The notes: generated from the sequence alone by a model not told the origin. Shown: positions 8,084 through 16,821, counted from the stretch's first letter. The stretch is DNA of 64,000 nucleotides from JAIOSM01 sp964593725 (GCA_964593725.1 CAZQJS010000006.1:1-64000), one strand, 5' to 3'. Translations and numbers: made by a program.

Positions 8084-8731
8084 TTGTTTACTGGAATAAT
8101 TGAAGGATCAGGCATAATAAAACAGATTGAGAAAAAAAATGGCGGAGCTGTCCTTACCATTGAAACCGATATCAGCCTTGATAAAACAAAGACTGGAGAT
8201 TCAATAGCAGTCAATGGCGCATGTCTTACAGCAGTGGATCTGAAAAAAAATATCTTTAGAGTTGATATGGCACCTGAAACCCTTAAACGGACAACATTCA
8301 ACAATGCATCAACAGGGACAAAGGTGAATATTGAACGGGCTCTCAGGCTCTCGGACAGACTTGACGGCCACCTTGTGTCAGGCCACATTGACGGTACAGG
8401 AGTAATTGCCTCAAAAATAAAAAAAAGCAATGCCTGGATATTATCGATCAGTGTACCAAAGCCCCTTGCCCGGCAGATGATTGAAAAAGGATCAGTTGCA
8501 ATTGACGGAATCAGTCTTACTATTAACAAGTGTTCGGATAAAGAGTTTGAAATAAGTGTTATACCCCACACCATGAAGGTGACAACACTTGAAGGAAAAA
8601 ACGTGGGAGACAAGGTCAATATTGAAACTGACATGCTTGGAAAATATGTGCAGAAATTTTTGAGCAGGGACTCAAGTGAAGACAAAAAGGATATAAGCCT
8701 TGGACTCCTTGCAGAACAAGGATTTTTATAA
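8084..8731 (+). CDS. ribE: Riboflavin synthase alpha subunit
   Basis: A 215-residue enzyme dismutating two 6,7-dimethyl-8-ribityllumazine molecules to riboflavin. It consists of two tandem lumazine-binding barrels. The first opens with MFTGIIEGSG and contains SIAVNGACLT; the second contains DGTGVI and SVAIDGISLTINK, the matching internal repeat. The start is TTG at 8084, only 2 bases after the ribD stop, with AGGAGG overlapping the end of ribD; translation of the two is therefore probably coupled. The last 15 residues, after the second barrel, are a variable tail. Confidence 0.96.
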   Translation: MFTGIIEGSGIIKQIEKKNGGAVLTIETDISLDKTKTGDSIAVNGACLTAVDLKKNIFRVDMAPETLKRTTFNNASTGTKVNIERALRLSDRLDGHLVSGHIDGTGVIASKIKKSNAWILSISVPKPLARQMIEKGSVAIDGISLTINKCSDKEFEISVIPHTMKVTTLEGKNVGDKVNIETDMLGKYVQKFLSRDSSEDKKDISLGLLAEQGFL

Positions 8732-8760
8732 AAAAGAATTAAACATAAGGATTGGAATTA

Positions 8761-9969
8761 ATGCCCCATTTAACAATTAAACAGGCGATTGAAGATATAA
8801 GATCAGGGAAAATGGTCATCCTTGTTGATGATGAGGACAGAGAAAATGAAGGTGACCTCACAATGGCAGCCGAGGCTGTTACTCCGGAAGCAATAAATTT
8901 CATGGCAACCCATGGAAGGGGTCTGATATGCCTCTCCATGACCGGAAAAAAACTGGATGAACTTGGTCTGCCAATGATGGTTGATGACAATACCTCACAG
9001 TTTGAAACAGGGTTCACAATATCCATTGAAGCTAAACACGGTGTGACCACGGGCATATCAGCTGCAGACAGAGCACACACGATTCTGACAGCTGTTGCTG
9101 ACAATGCAAAGCCTTCGGATCTTGTTATGCCGGGGCATGTATTTCCCCTGCGGGCCAGGAATGGCGGAGTCATGGTGCGGATCGGACAAACCGAGGGGTC
9201 GGTTGATCTTGCCCGCCTTGCAGGTCTTAAACCTGCCGGGGTAATCTGTGAAATCATGGATGAAGACGGCACCATGGCCAGGATGCCTTCCCTGGAAAAA
9301 TTTGCCAAAAAACATGGTATTGGCATATGCACAATAGCAGATCTTGTGGAATACAGACTTAAAACAGAATCCTTTGTCAGGGTAGCTGCCCAGACCCAGT
9401 TACCCACAAAATTCGGCGGGGACTTTAAAATTATTGCCTATGAAAATGACATTGATAACCTCACCCACATTGCCCTGGTCAAAGGTGAAATAGACCCTGA
9501 AAAACCAACCCTGGTTAGGGTACATTCAGAATGCATGACAGGTGATATTTTTGGCTCCCTGCGGTGCGACTGTGCTGACCAGCTCCATAAATCCATGAAA
9601 ATGATAGATAAAGAAGGTTCGGGTGTTATCCTCTATTTAAGGCAGGAAGGCAGAGGTATCGGCCTTGTGAATAAACTTAAAGCCTATGAATTCCAGCGAC
9701 AGGGATATGACACGGTTGAGGCAAACAGAAAACTCGGATTTAAAGATGATATGAGGGATTATGGTGTTGGTGCCCAGATCCTTGTCGATCTAGGAGTTAA
9801 AAACATGAGGCTTCTGACAAATAATCCCAAAAAAATGATCGGGCTTGAAGGATATGGCCTGAGCGTTAAAGAACAGGTTCCCATTGAAACCGAACCCAAT
9901 GAATATAATAAAGGTTATTTAAAATGCAAGGAACTGAGAATGGGTCATACTTTTCACATATCAGATTAA
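8761..9969 (+). CDS. ribBA: Bifunctional 3,4-dihydroxy-2-butanone-4-phosphate synthase / GTP cyclohydrolase II
   Basis: A 402-residue fusion supplying both riboflavin precursors. The N-terminal RibB half has the acidic metal/substrate loop DDEDRENEGDL and the TTGISAADRA block. The C-terminal RibA half starts near residue 205 and carries the zinc-binding VRVHSECMTGDIFGSLRCDC and the RQEGRGIGLVNK loop, so both halves look active. An in-frame TTG at 8752 adds three residues; the ATG at 8761 is preferred, since AAGGA lies about nine bases ahead. It is third in the rib operon. Confidence 0.97.
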   Translation: MPHLTIKQAIEDIRSGKMVILVDDEDRENEGDLTMAAEAVTPEAINFMATHGRGLICLSMTGKKLDELGLPMMVDDNTSQFETGFTISIEAKHGVTTGISAADRAHTILTAVADNAKPSDLVMPGHVFPLRARNGGVMVRIGQTEGSVDLARLAGLKPAGVICEIMDEDGTMARMPSLEKFAKKHGIGICTIADLVEYRLKTESFVRVAAQTQLPTKFGGDFKIIAYENDIDNLTHIALVKGEIDPEKPTLVRVHSECMTGDIFGSLRCDCADQLHKSMKMIDKEGSGVILYLRQEGRGIGLVNKLKAYEFQRQGYDTVEANRKLGFKDDMRDYGVGAQILVDLGVKNMRLLTNNPKKMIGLEGYGLSVKEQVPIETEPNEYNKGYLKCKELRMGHTFHISD

Positions 9970-10001
9970 TCTTACAACCAAAATAGATATAAGGATGCAA
10001 A

Positions 10002-10466
10002 ATGCCACAGATCATTGAAGCAAGTTTAAAAGCAGAAGGGAAAAAATTTGGAATCATTGCAGGCAGATTCAACGATTTTATCACTGAAAAACTTGTCAGC
10101 GGGGCCATTGATGCCTTAACAAGAAGCGGTGCTGAAGATAAGGACATAACCCTTATAAAAGTGCCGGGCGCCTTTGAAATTCCGCTGATAGCCAAAAAGA
10201 TGGCCCTTACAGGTAAGTATGATGCCATAATCTGCCTTGGCGCTGTTATCAGGGGAGCAACTTCCCACTATGACTATGTATGTGCAGAGGTATCAAAGGG
10301 CATAGCCAGCGTAAGCCTTGATGCAGGTCTGCCTGTAATCTTTGGAATTCTTACAACAGAAACCATTGAACAGGCAATTGAGCGTGCAGGTACAAAGGCC
10401 GGAAACAAAGGATTTGACTCTGCCCTTGCAGCCGTTGAAATGGCTAATCTTTCAACCACCATATAA
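10002..10466 (+). CDS. ribH: 6,7-dimethyl-8-ribityllumazine synthase
   Basis: A 154-residue lumazine synthase, the penultimate step of riboflavin synthesis, which assembles into pentameric or icosahedral shells. Family motifs are the N-terminal GRFNDFITEKLVSGAID, the GAFEIPL substrate loop, the GAVIRGATSHYDYVC catalytic block with its histidine, and the C-terminal FGILTTETIEQAIERAG. AAGGATG precedes the ATG. It sits between ribBA and nusB, the most common order in Proteobacteria and Desulfobacterota. Confidence 0.97.
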   Translation: MPQIIEASLKAEGKKFGIIAGRFNDFITEKLVSGAIDALTRSGAEDKDITLIKVPGAFEIPLIAKKMALTGKYDAIICLGAVIRGATSHYDYVCAEVSKGIASVSLDAGLPVIFGILTTETIEQAIERAGTKAGNKGFDSALAAVEMANLSTTI

Positions 10467-10489
10467 AGAGAGAAGAGTAATACAAAATA

Positions 10490-10924
10490 GTGGGATACCG
10501 TAGAAAATCAAGGGAAGCAGCACTGCAGGCACTTTTTTATATTGAAGCAGACAAGCTTGCTGAAACAGATAAAAAAGAGCAGGATGAACTGCTTAACCAT
10601 TTTTGTACAAACTTTGAAGATATTCTCACAAAAGAGATAAAACCTTTTTTCCTGTTACTTGTCAATGGAGTACTCAATTGCAGGGCAGAGCTTGACACCC
10701 TTCTTAATAAATGCTCAAAAAACTGGAAATTATCAAGAATGTCTTCAGTTGATAAAAATATCATGCGCATTGGAGCATTTGAACTTTTAAAATGCCCTGA
10801 CATTCCGGCAAGCGTTACAATTGATGAAGCTGTGGAAATTGGAAAAAAATTCGGGGCAAAAGAGTCCGGCGCTTTTATAAATGGTGTGCTTGATCAGATA
10901 CGGAAACAAGAGAACATTGCATAA
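10490..10924 (+). CDS. nusB: Transcription antitermination factor NusB
   Basis: A 144-residue all-helical RNA-binding protein that with NusE (S10) binds boxA and supports rRNA transcription. It shows the N-terminal RRKSREAALQALFYIE, the central MSSVDKNIMRIGAFELL and the C-terminal IPASVTIDEAVEIGKKFGAKESGAFINGVLD blocks (given here in part). The start is GTG at 10490 with AGAGAAGAG upstream. The ribH-nusB adjacency is conserved in many bacteria. Confidence 0.95.
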   Translation: MGYRRKSREAALQALFYIEADKLAETDKKEQDELLNHFCTNFEDILTKEIKPFFLLLVNGVLNCRAELDTLLNKCSKNWKLSRMSSVDKNIMRIGAFELLKCPDIPASVTIDEAVEIGKKFGAKESGAFINGVLDQIRKQENIA

Positions 10925-10942
10925 AATTCCAGGGAGGATATT

Positions 10943-11563
10943 TTGATTATTAAAACACTTGAAGTCGGCCCAATCATGGCAAACTGCTATATACTCGGCT
11001 GTGAAGAAACAAAGGAGGCAGTTGTAATAGATCCGGGCGATGAAGCAGATAGAATACTTATGACCCTTGCACAAGACAAACTCAAAGTTAAATATATTAT
11101 CAATACCCATGGCCATTTCGACCATGTGGGTGCAAACAGGGCGCTCAAAGAGGCAACAAAGGCAGATCTCATGATCCATGCAGAGGATGAGCCCATGCTT
11201 TCCGAACTTGCGCTCCATGCCCGCTCCTTTGGTCTTGATGCTGAAAACTCACCGCCGGCTGATATCAATATCTCCCATAATGATGAGATCAAATTCGGTA
11301 ATATAACCTTGAAAGTCATCCATACTCCAGGCCATTCAAGGGGCGGTGTATGCCTTTTAACTGACAAGGTTCTGATTGCAGGCGATACACTCTTTGCAGG
11401 CTCAATCGGAAGGACTGACCTGCCCGGAGGTGATTATGAAACCCTTATTTCAAGCATTAAAACAAAGCTTCTCTGCCTTGATGAAGATACAGTGGTTTAC
11501 ACAGGCCATGGCCCTTCAACCACCATTGGCCGGGAGAAAAAAATAAACCCGTTCCTCACTTAA
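10943..11563 (+). CDS. MBL-fold metallo-hydrolase, glyoxalase II-like
   Basis: A 206-residue metallo-beta-lactamase-fold hydrolase. The metal motif THGHFDHVGAN, a third histidine in HTPGHSRGG, the bridging aspartate in AGDTLFAGSIGRTDLPGG and the C-terminal TGHGPSTTIGREKK place it in the short glyoxalase II-like group (YcbL-like). Such proteins hydrolyse thioesters of varied kinds; the physiological substrate cannot be told. It starts with TTG at 10943 behind AGGGAGGA, 18 bases after nusB, so it belongs to the same transcript. Confidence 0.88.
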   Translation: MIIKTLEVGPIMANCYILGCEETKEAVVIDPGDEADRILMTLAQDKLKVKYIINTHGHFDHVGANRALKEATKADLMIHAEDEPMLSELALHARSFGLDAENSPPADINISHNDEIKFGNITLKVIHTPGHSRGGVCLLTDKVLIAGDTLFAGSIGRTDLPGGDYETLISSIKTKLLCLDEDTVVYTGHGPSTTIGREKKINPFLT

Positions 11564-11600
11564 AAGAGGGCAGGATTCATGGTAATAGCGGGCAGCTGTT

Positions 11601-13904
11601 ATGGATAGAAAAAAAGAGTGTATAAACCAATTACCAGCCATAGTATCTATCCATGAAGAAAAAATTGAACTTAACTGCTCTTTTCTGGATATGGCTGAAA
11701 AATTTGCCCTGGATAAAGGGTGTGTGGCATTGCTCAGCGGCGGCAGGCTTGATTGTTCGAGATACCATATCCTTGCAGTAAAACCATGGCTTGAGCTCAC
11801 AGGACAGCAGGACAGCCTTAAACTTAAATTCAATGGTAAAACTTTCCTGTTTCAGGACAATCCCTTTGATTTTGTGGCAAAACTGCTGAAACATTTTAAG
11901 CTTTCAAATGACCATATGCCCGGGCATAACAGTTCATCGCCTGTAAATGCAGGCCTTTTCGGATATTTTTCCTATGATCTTAAAAACAGCATTGAGGACC
12001 TGCCCCAGACCTGTATTGGGACAGGCCTTCCTGACATCTGCCTCTATGCACCTTCAGCTACCCTGGTTTCAGATAAAAAGACAAAAACCTCAAATCTGTT
12101 TATACCGTGTTTTAAAAGCAGTGATGATTCTCCCCTGGACAAAGTATCACATAAAAATCACATTGATGAAATCAGGAACTATTTCTTTAAAAAGCTCAAT
12201 GAAAAACCTCCCTTAACCAGGCAGAAAAGTCAAAAATCTGCCCTTAATAAAACTCCTCTTAAATCAACCTTTTCAAAAGAGGAATATGTTGAACAGGTTA
12301 AAAAGGTTATTAAATACCTTAAAGCAGGAGACATCTACCAGGCCAACTTGTCCCAGCGGTTTGATGCTGAATTCACAGGCAGCCCTTTTGATCTTTTCAA
12401 AAAACTCTATAAAAAAAATCCTGCTTCTTTTTTTGCCTATATCAATGCTGATACCCACCAGATCTTATCAACATCACCGGAACGTTTTATCAGACAGGCA
12501 GGAAGGGATATTGAAACAAGACCAATTAAAGGCACCATTGCAAGGGGCAGGACAGAGGCTGAAGACAAAAACAATGCAGAAATATTACTCTCAAGCATAA
12601 AAGATGATGCAGAGCTTACAATGATTGTTGATCTGATGCGCAATGACCTCTCCCGTGTTGCAAAACCAGGCTCGGTTGTTGTAAAAGAACATAAAAAACT
12701 TGAACCCTATGACAATGTTTATCACCTTGTGTCCATTGTTAAAGGAGAGCTTGACCAGAATATGGGTTCCATTGATCTCCTGAAGGCCACCTTCCCCGGC
12801 GGCTCCATAACAGGCTGCCCTAAAATCAGATCCATGGAAATAATAGATGAGCTTGAACCTGTGAAGCGGCATGTCTACACCGGTTCCATAGGGTATTTAA
12901 GTTTCCATGATACAATGGACCTGTCCATTGCCATCAGGACTGCCACTGTTTTCAAGGGCAGAATATCATTTTCCGTGGGAGGGGGGATTGTATTTGATTC
13001 AGACCCTGAAAAGGAGTACCAGGAGACCCTGGATAAAGGCAAAACCATTATGGATCTTCTTATATCAAAACCCGGGGGAACTGATTTGAAGAGAGATAAA
13101 ATCTGGATAAATGGAAAGATCATTTCCCAAAAGCATGCCCGGATTCCGGTTGCCTGCCCGGGCTTTCAATATGGTGCAGGACTATTTGAGACCATAAGGG
13201 TTGAAAATTCAAAAATCATAAGACTTTCTGAACACTTGAAAAGGCTGAACAGAGGGCTTAGAGAATTGTTCAACCAGGACCCTGTGGATATAAATTTCAA
13301 GGATGTGATCTCAACTGTTATTGAAAAAAACAACCTTGGCTCTTCCCTTGCTGCTGTGAAAATTATTCTGGCTGAAAATGAGAATCAAGGAGAATTTCCT
13401 TTTTCTGCCATGGTGTCTGCAGGAAAATATACCCCAAGGCTTGATCTTTTAAAAAAAAACGGCCTTGATCTCATCAGATATCCATACCCAAGGCAGATAA
13501 TAACTGCTGACCATAAGAGTCTGAACTATCTTTATTATTATCTTGCAGGAATTTTTGCAAAGCAGAACAATAAAGACGAAGCATTGATACTGAATCCTGA
13601 CATGACAATCTCCGAGACAAACACATGCAGTATTATGATTATAAAAAAAGATACTGTAATCATACCAGAGTCTGAACATGTATTAAAGGGCGTTACAATT
13701 GCTGCTGTGATGGATTTACTTAAAAAAAAGGGATATGAAATCAGGTATGAAAAGATTTTTTTCCATGATTTTATAAAATTTTCCAATATTATTCTTTTAA
13801 ACGCACTTATGGGAGCAGTGCCTGTGACCAGTATTGAAAACCATAAAATCAGATATTCAAAAAAACTCCTTGAAATGATCAATGGCAATATAGTAAAATT
13901 CTGA
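11601..13904 (+). CDS. pabB/pabC: Fused aminodeoxychorismate synthase component I and aminodeoxychorismate lyase
   Basis: A 767-residue fusion making p-aminobenzoate for folate. Residues about 1-480 are the chorismate-binding PabB/TrpE-type domain with YQANLSQRF, STSPERFI, RPIKGTIARGRT, DLMRNDLSRV, and FPGGSITGCPK near its end. Residues about 500-767 are a class IV PLP aminotransferase-fold lyase with GAGLFETIRV, the HKSLNYLYYYLA lysine region and LNALMGAVPV. Such fusions are known in several bacterial groups. The glutamine amidotransferase partner (PabA) is not in the window. It closes the housekeeping run; DUF1573 follows 82 bases later with no clear terminator between. Confidence 0.92.
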   Translation: MDRKKECINQLPAIVSIHEEKIELNCSFLDMAEKFALDKGCVALLSGGRLDCSRYHILAVKPWLELTGQQDSLKLKFNGKTFLFQDNPFDFVAKLLKHFKLSNDHMPGHNSSSPVNAGLFGYFSYDLKNSIEDLPQTCIGTGLPDICLYAPSATLVSDKKTKTSNLFIPCFKSSDDSPLDKVSHKNHIDEIRNYFFKKLNEKPPLTRQKSQKSALNKTPLKSTFSKEEYVEQVKKVIKYLKAGDIYQANLSQRFDAEFTGSPFDLFKKLYKKNPASFFAYINADTHQILSTSPERFIRQAGRDIETRPIKGTIARGRTEAEDKNNAEILLSSIKDDAELTMIVDLMRNDLSRVAKPGSVVVKEHKKLEPYDNVYHLVSIVKGELDQNMGSIDLLKATFPGGSITGCPKIRSMEIIDELEPVKRHVYTGSIGYLSFHDTMDLSIAIRTATVFKGRISFSVGGGIVFDSDPEKEYQETLDKGKTIMDLLISKPGGTDLKRDKIWINGKIISQKHARIPVACPGFQYGAGLFETIRVENSKIIRLSEHLKRLNRGLRELFNQDPVDINFKDVISTVIEKNNLGSSLAAVKIILAENENQGEFPFSAMVSAGKYTPRLDLLKKNGLDLIRYPYPRQIITADHKSLNYLYYYLAGIFAKQNNKDEALILNPDMTISETNTCSIMIIKKDTVIIPESEHVLKGVTIAAVMDLLKKKGYEIRYEKIFFHDFIKFSNIILLNALMGAVPVTSIENHKIRYSKKLLEMINGNIVKF

Positions 13905-13986
13905 CTTGTTTTTAGTTGGGAAAAGTTATAGATTTCATGGATGTAAGTGTATGTAATATATTAATACCAAATTAGGACAGGAACCT

Positions 13987-14703
13987 ATGAAAAAGTTATT
14001 TTTACTTATCACAACATGTTTATTTGTTATCATATCATCAATAAACCTGCATGCAGGCCCGATGTTATCAATCACACAAGGTGTATATGACTTTGGGACC
14101 GTACCTGAAGGAACAATTATAAAGCACAGCTTTATTATCAAGAATAACGGCGATGAACCGCTACTTGTGCAGAGTGTCAACACGGGCTGAGGTTGCAGCA
14201 CTGTCTCCTATGACAGAGAAATCCCCCGTGCCGGGGAAGGAACAATTGTAATTTCAGTTAAGACAGCCGGATATGGTGGAAGCCCGCTTTCAAAATCAGT
14301 AATGGTTACAACCAATGATCCAAATCACTCTCCACTGATGCTGAAGATAAGGGGGCGTGTTGATAAGATTGCATTGATTTCAACCCAGAATGTACGCCTG
14401 TATGGTTTTGCCGGTGAAGAACTGAACCAGGTTGTCACCATAACTCCCGTGAAAAAATACAAATTTAAAATCCTTTCCACAAAAATAACCAACGGTGAGA
14501 ACATAAAAGTTGAACTTGAAAAAAAACAGAAACAGGAGGATTCTTCAAAACCTGCATGGGAACTCCATATAAAAAATATTAAAAAGACACCTGGCAGATA
14601 TTATGATACAATATACCTGTCCACAGACTCAAAGCTGCTGCCAACAATATCCATTCGTGTCTTTGGCAATGTTAAAGACAAAGACCTTTCAAAATCGAGT
14701 TAA
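13987..14703 (+). CDS. DUF1573 secreted protein, probable selenoprotein with in-frame TGA at codon 68
   Basis: Reading through one TGA at 14188-14190 gives a single 238-residue protein. It starts with a signal peptide (MKKLFLLITTCLFVIISS, cleavage near LHA-G at 23/24), then one DUF1573 Ig-like domain (DFGTVPEGTIIKHSFIIKN, PLLVQSV) and a beta-rich C-terminal half. DUF1573 proteins carry a conserved TSCGCT motif after the V-x-x segment; here the same place reads TG-TGA-GCS, so TGA replaces the first Cys of the CGC. Both flanks stay in frame and keep family features (VKTAGYGG, TTNDPNH), so this is one gene and not two. A hairpin starts ten bases after the TGA. I infer selenocysteine; a nonsense mutation is the alternative. 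The family's role is unknown; export to the periplasm is likely. The HAD gene begins directly after its stop. Confidence 0.72.
14201..14236 (+). promoter_or_regulatory. Candidate bacterial SECIS region downstream of the in-frame TGA
   Basis: Two hairpins can form just after the TGA. The first is CTGTC / GACAG (14201-14205 with 14212-14216, loop TCCTAT), beginning 10 bases after TGA, the usual spacing of a bacterial SECIS. The second is CCCCG / CGGGG (14224-14228 with 14232-14236). The first lacks the G expected at the start of the apical loop, and in the second, read as CCCC/GGGG with loop CGTGCC, a G stands at loop position two about 38 bases from the TGA. Neither is a perfect consensus match. 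Confidence 0.4.
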
Positions 14704-15336
14704 ATGGACCTGAAAAATATAAAAGCTGTCATATTTGACTGTGACGGAGTAATGTTTAACACTGCCAGGGCAAACAGACTGTTCTATGATGAACTCCTTG
14801 AATATTTCGGCAAAAAGCCCCTGACAGATGAGCAGTTCACTGAAGTTCACATGTATACTGTTGCCAAAGCCCTTGAATACCTTTTCCCTGAATTGGAAAA
14901 TCTTGATAAAGTCAAGCTGCGCCTTAAGGAAATAGGATATGATAAATTCATCAAATACATGGATATGGAAAAAGGTTTTAAAGAGCTTTTAAAACAGCTG
15001 AAAGAAAACGCATATATAAGGGGCATTGCAACCAACAGAACAAATACAATGGAAAAAGTCTTAACTGACTATAACCTTAAAGATGAGTTTGACATTGTGG
15101 TTACAGCATCGGATGTTGAATCTCCAAAACCTGCGCCGGACCAGCTGATCAAAATCATGGACCACTTTAAAATAAAAGGTGAACAAATTCTTTTCATTGG
15201 TGACTCAAGATTTGATGAACTTGCTGCATCAAATGCAGGCACACTGTTTGCCGCATTTAAGAGCCCTTCTTTAAATGCTCTTTTCCATTTTGATAATATG
15301 AACCAGATAGGAGAGCTGCTAGGCATAAATCAATAA
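14704..15336 (+). CDS. HAD-superfamily hydrolase, phosphoglycolate-phosphatase-like
   Basis: A 210-residue haloacid-dehalogenase-fold phosphatase. Motif I is FDCDGVMFNT (the usual DxDGVL/T pattern, nucleophile Asp and acid/base Asp), motif II is the TNRTN region, motif III the lysine in SPKPAPDQL and motif IV GDSRFDELAASNAG. A helical cap lies at about residues 15-85, as in Gph/PpaX-type enzymes. The substrate is unknown. Its ATG begins at the base after the DUF1573 stop codon and has only a poor ribosome-binding site, so its translation probably depends on ribosomes finishing the DUF1573 gene, which is of interest given the TGA there. Confidence 0.85.
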   Translation: MDLKNIKAVIFDCDGVMFNTARANRLFYDELLEYFGKKPLTDEQFTEVHMYTVAKALEYLFPELENLDKVKLRLKEIGYDKFIKYMDMEKGFKELLKQLKENAYIRGIATNRTNTMEKVLTDYNLKDEFDIVVTASDVESPKPAPDQLIKIMDHFKIKGEQILFIGDSRFDELAASNAGTLFAAFKSPSLNALFHFDNMNQIGELLGINQ

Positions 15337-15342
15337 TAATTC

Positions 15343-15371
15343 TTGACAAAATATCCAATAAAAACTAAATC
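15343..15371 (+). promoter_or_regulatory. Putative sat promoter
   Basis: TTGACA (15343-15348), a 17-base spacer and TAAATC (15366-15371) lie just behind the HAD gene. The -35 is perfect, the -10 moderate. It would give sat a leader of about 80 bases containing the hairpin at 15398-15422. Confidence 0.5.
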
Positions 15372-15397
15372 TAACAGGATTGTTTTATGAATTTTTT

Positions 15398-15422
15398 ATA
15401 AATGTTTGGAATAAACATTTAT
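15398..15422. repeat. Inverted repeat in the sat leader, followed by a T-run
   Basis: A perfect AT-rich inverted repeat, ATAAATGTTT / AAACATTTAT with a 5-base centre (GGAAT), is followed by TTATTTTTTT and then the sat ribosome-binding site. It could be the terminator of the upstream HAD gene, an attenuator of sat, or a dyad operator. The sequence cannot decide between them. Confidence 0.5.
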
Positions 15423-15455
15423 TATTTTTTTAATATAAAAGGTGAGGAGAAGTAT

Positions 15456-16733
15456 ATGTCTAAATTAGTTGCACCACATGGTGGTAAAGGTCTTGTATGT
15501 TGTAAGCTCGAAGGCAGTGAGCTTGAAGCTGAAAAAGCAAAAGCAGCTGGTCTTAAAAAAATTGAAATTACATCCCAGGTGAAAGGTGACCTGATCATGC
15601 TCGGTATTGGCGGATTCAGCCCCCTGAACGGCTTTATGACAAAAGCTGACTGGAAAAGCGTGTGTGAAGATTTCCTTCTTGCTGACGGTACGTTCTGGCC
15701 GGTTCCTGTAATGCTTGATGCATCAAAGGAAGATGCAGATGCAATCAATATCGGCGATGAGATCACCCTGGAAAGAGGCGGTGAAGCTTTTGCTACAATG
15801 AAAGTTGAAGAAAAATTTGAAATGACCGAAGATGAAAAAAAGTGGGAATGTGAAAAAGTCTATAAAGGTCATGGTGAAGAGTCTGCCGATGATGTGTTCT
15901 GGAAAATTGCCATGGAAGATCATCCAGGTGTTCAGATGGTCATGGCAAGAAAAGAGTTCTGCCTTGCAGGCCCTGTTAAAGTCCTTTCAGAAGGTGAATT
16001 CCCGGAAAAATTTAAAGGTGTTTATCTGACCCCAAAAGAGACCCGGGCCATATTTGATGAAAGAGGATGGGCAAATGTTGCTTCCATGCAGCTCAGAAAC
16101 CCCATGCACAGATCCCATGAACATCTTTGCAAAATAGCCCTTGACGTTTGTGACGGCGTCCTGATTCACTCCCTTATCGGTAATCTGAAACCAGGTGATA
16201 TTCCTGCAGAAGTCCGTATTGAATGTATTGACAGATTAATCAAAGATTATTTTGTACCAGAGCATGTTGTCAATGGCGGATATCCCCTTGATATGAGATA
16301 TGCCGGACCAAGGGAAGGCCTGCTCCATGCAACATTCCGCCAGAACTATGGTGTTAACAGAATGATCATCGGTCGTGACCATGCAGGTGTTGGTGATTTC
16401 TATACACTTTTCGAGGCCCAGGAAATATTTGATACAATACCCCAGCCTGCTGAAGAGGGAAAAGCACTTCTTTGTGAAGCATTGAAAATTGACTGGACTT
16501 TCTACTGCCATAAATGTGACGGTATGGCTTCCATGAGAACCTGTCCCCATGGCAAAGAAGACAGAGTTATTCTTTCCGGTACAAAACTTCGACACGCACT
16601 TTCAAACAACGAAGAAATTGTTGATCACTTTGGCCGTGAAGAAGTACTTGTTATCTTAAGAAAATACTATGCATCCCTTACAGAAAAAGTTGAAGTTAAA
16701 CTCCAGAGCCATGCAGAAGGAACCAAGATGTAA
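15456..16733 (+). CDS. sat: Sulfate adenylyltransferase (dissimilatory ATP sulfurylase)
   Basis: A 425-residue homooligomeric ATP sulfurylase that activates sulfate with ATP to adenosine 5'-phosphosulfate, the entry step of dissimilatory sulfate reduction. The nucleotide/sulfate site motif QLRNPMHRSH is at about 212-221 and GRDHAGVG follows near 306-313. The CHKC...CPHG segment near residue 350 is the zinc-binding site typical of this type. An in-frame ATG at 15402 would add 18 residues, but a strong GAGGAG six bases before ATG 15456 and the family start MSKLVAPHGG decide for the latter. apr, qmo and dsr genes are not adjacent. A strong hairpin terminator follows, so sat is probably transcribed alone. 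Confidence 0.97.
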   Translation: MSKLVAPHGGKGLVCCKLEGSELEAEKAKAAGLKKIEITSQVKGDLIMLGIGGFSPLNGFMTKADWKSVCEDFLLADGTFWPVPVMLDASKEDADAINIGDEITLERGGEAFATMKVEEKFEMTEDEKKWECEKVYKGHGEESADDVFWKIAMEDHPGVQMVMARKEFCLAGPVKVLSEGEFPEKFKGVYLTPKETRAIFDERGWANVASMQLRNPMHRSHEHLCKIALDVCDGVLIHSLIGNLKPGDIPAEVRIECIDRLIKDYFVPEHVVNGGYPLDMRYAGPREGLLHATFRQNYGVNRMIIGRDHAGVGDFYTLFEAQEIFDTIPQPAEEGKALLCEALKIDWTFYCHKCDGMASMRTCPHGKEDRVILSGTKLRHALSNNEEIVDHFGREEVLVILRKYYASLTEKVEVKLQSHAEGTKM

Positions 16734-16770
16734 TAATCTTAAATTTGAGGTAAGTATTTTATAAAATATG

Positions 16771-16803
16771 GAGGGGATTTTCAGACAATCTGAAAATCCC
16801 CTC
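16771..16803. terminator. Bidirectional terminator between sat and the convergent Usp operon
   Basis: A perfect 15-base-pair inverted repeat, GAGGGGATTTTCAGA, with loop CAA, lies in the gap between the two convergent genes. T-rich bases follow on both strands, though only weakly, so it can serve both transcripts. Confidence 0.85.
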
Positions 16804-16821
16804 TCTTATTAATTGTAGTGT

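Noticed and set aside
13987..14190. Two separate short genes (67 and 133 codons) in place of one DUF1573 gene
   Set aside because: The second part has no good start or ribosome-binding site and the two join in frame into one family domain; a single gene with in-frame TGA explains it better.
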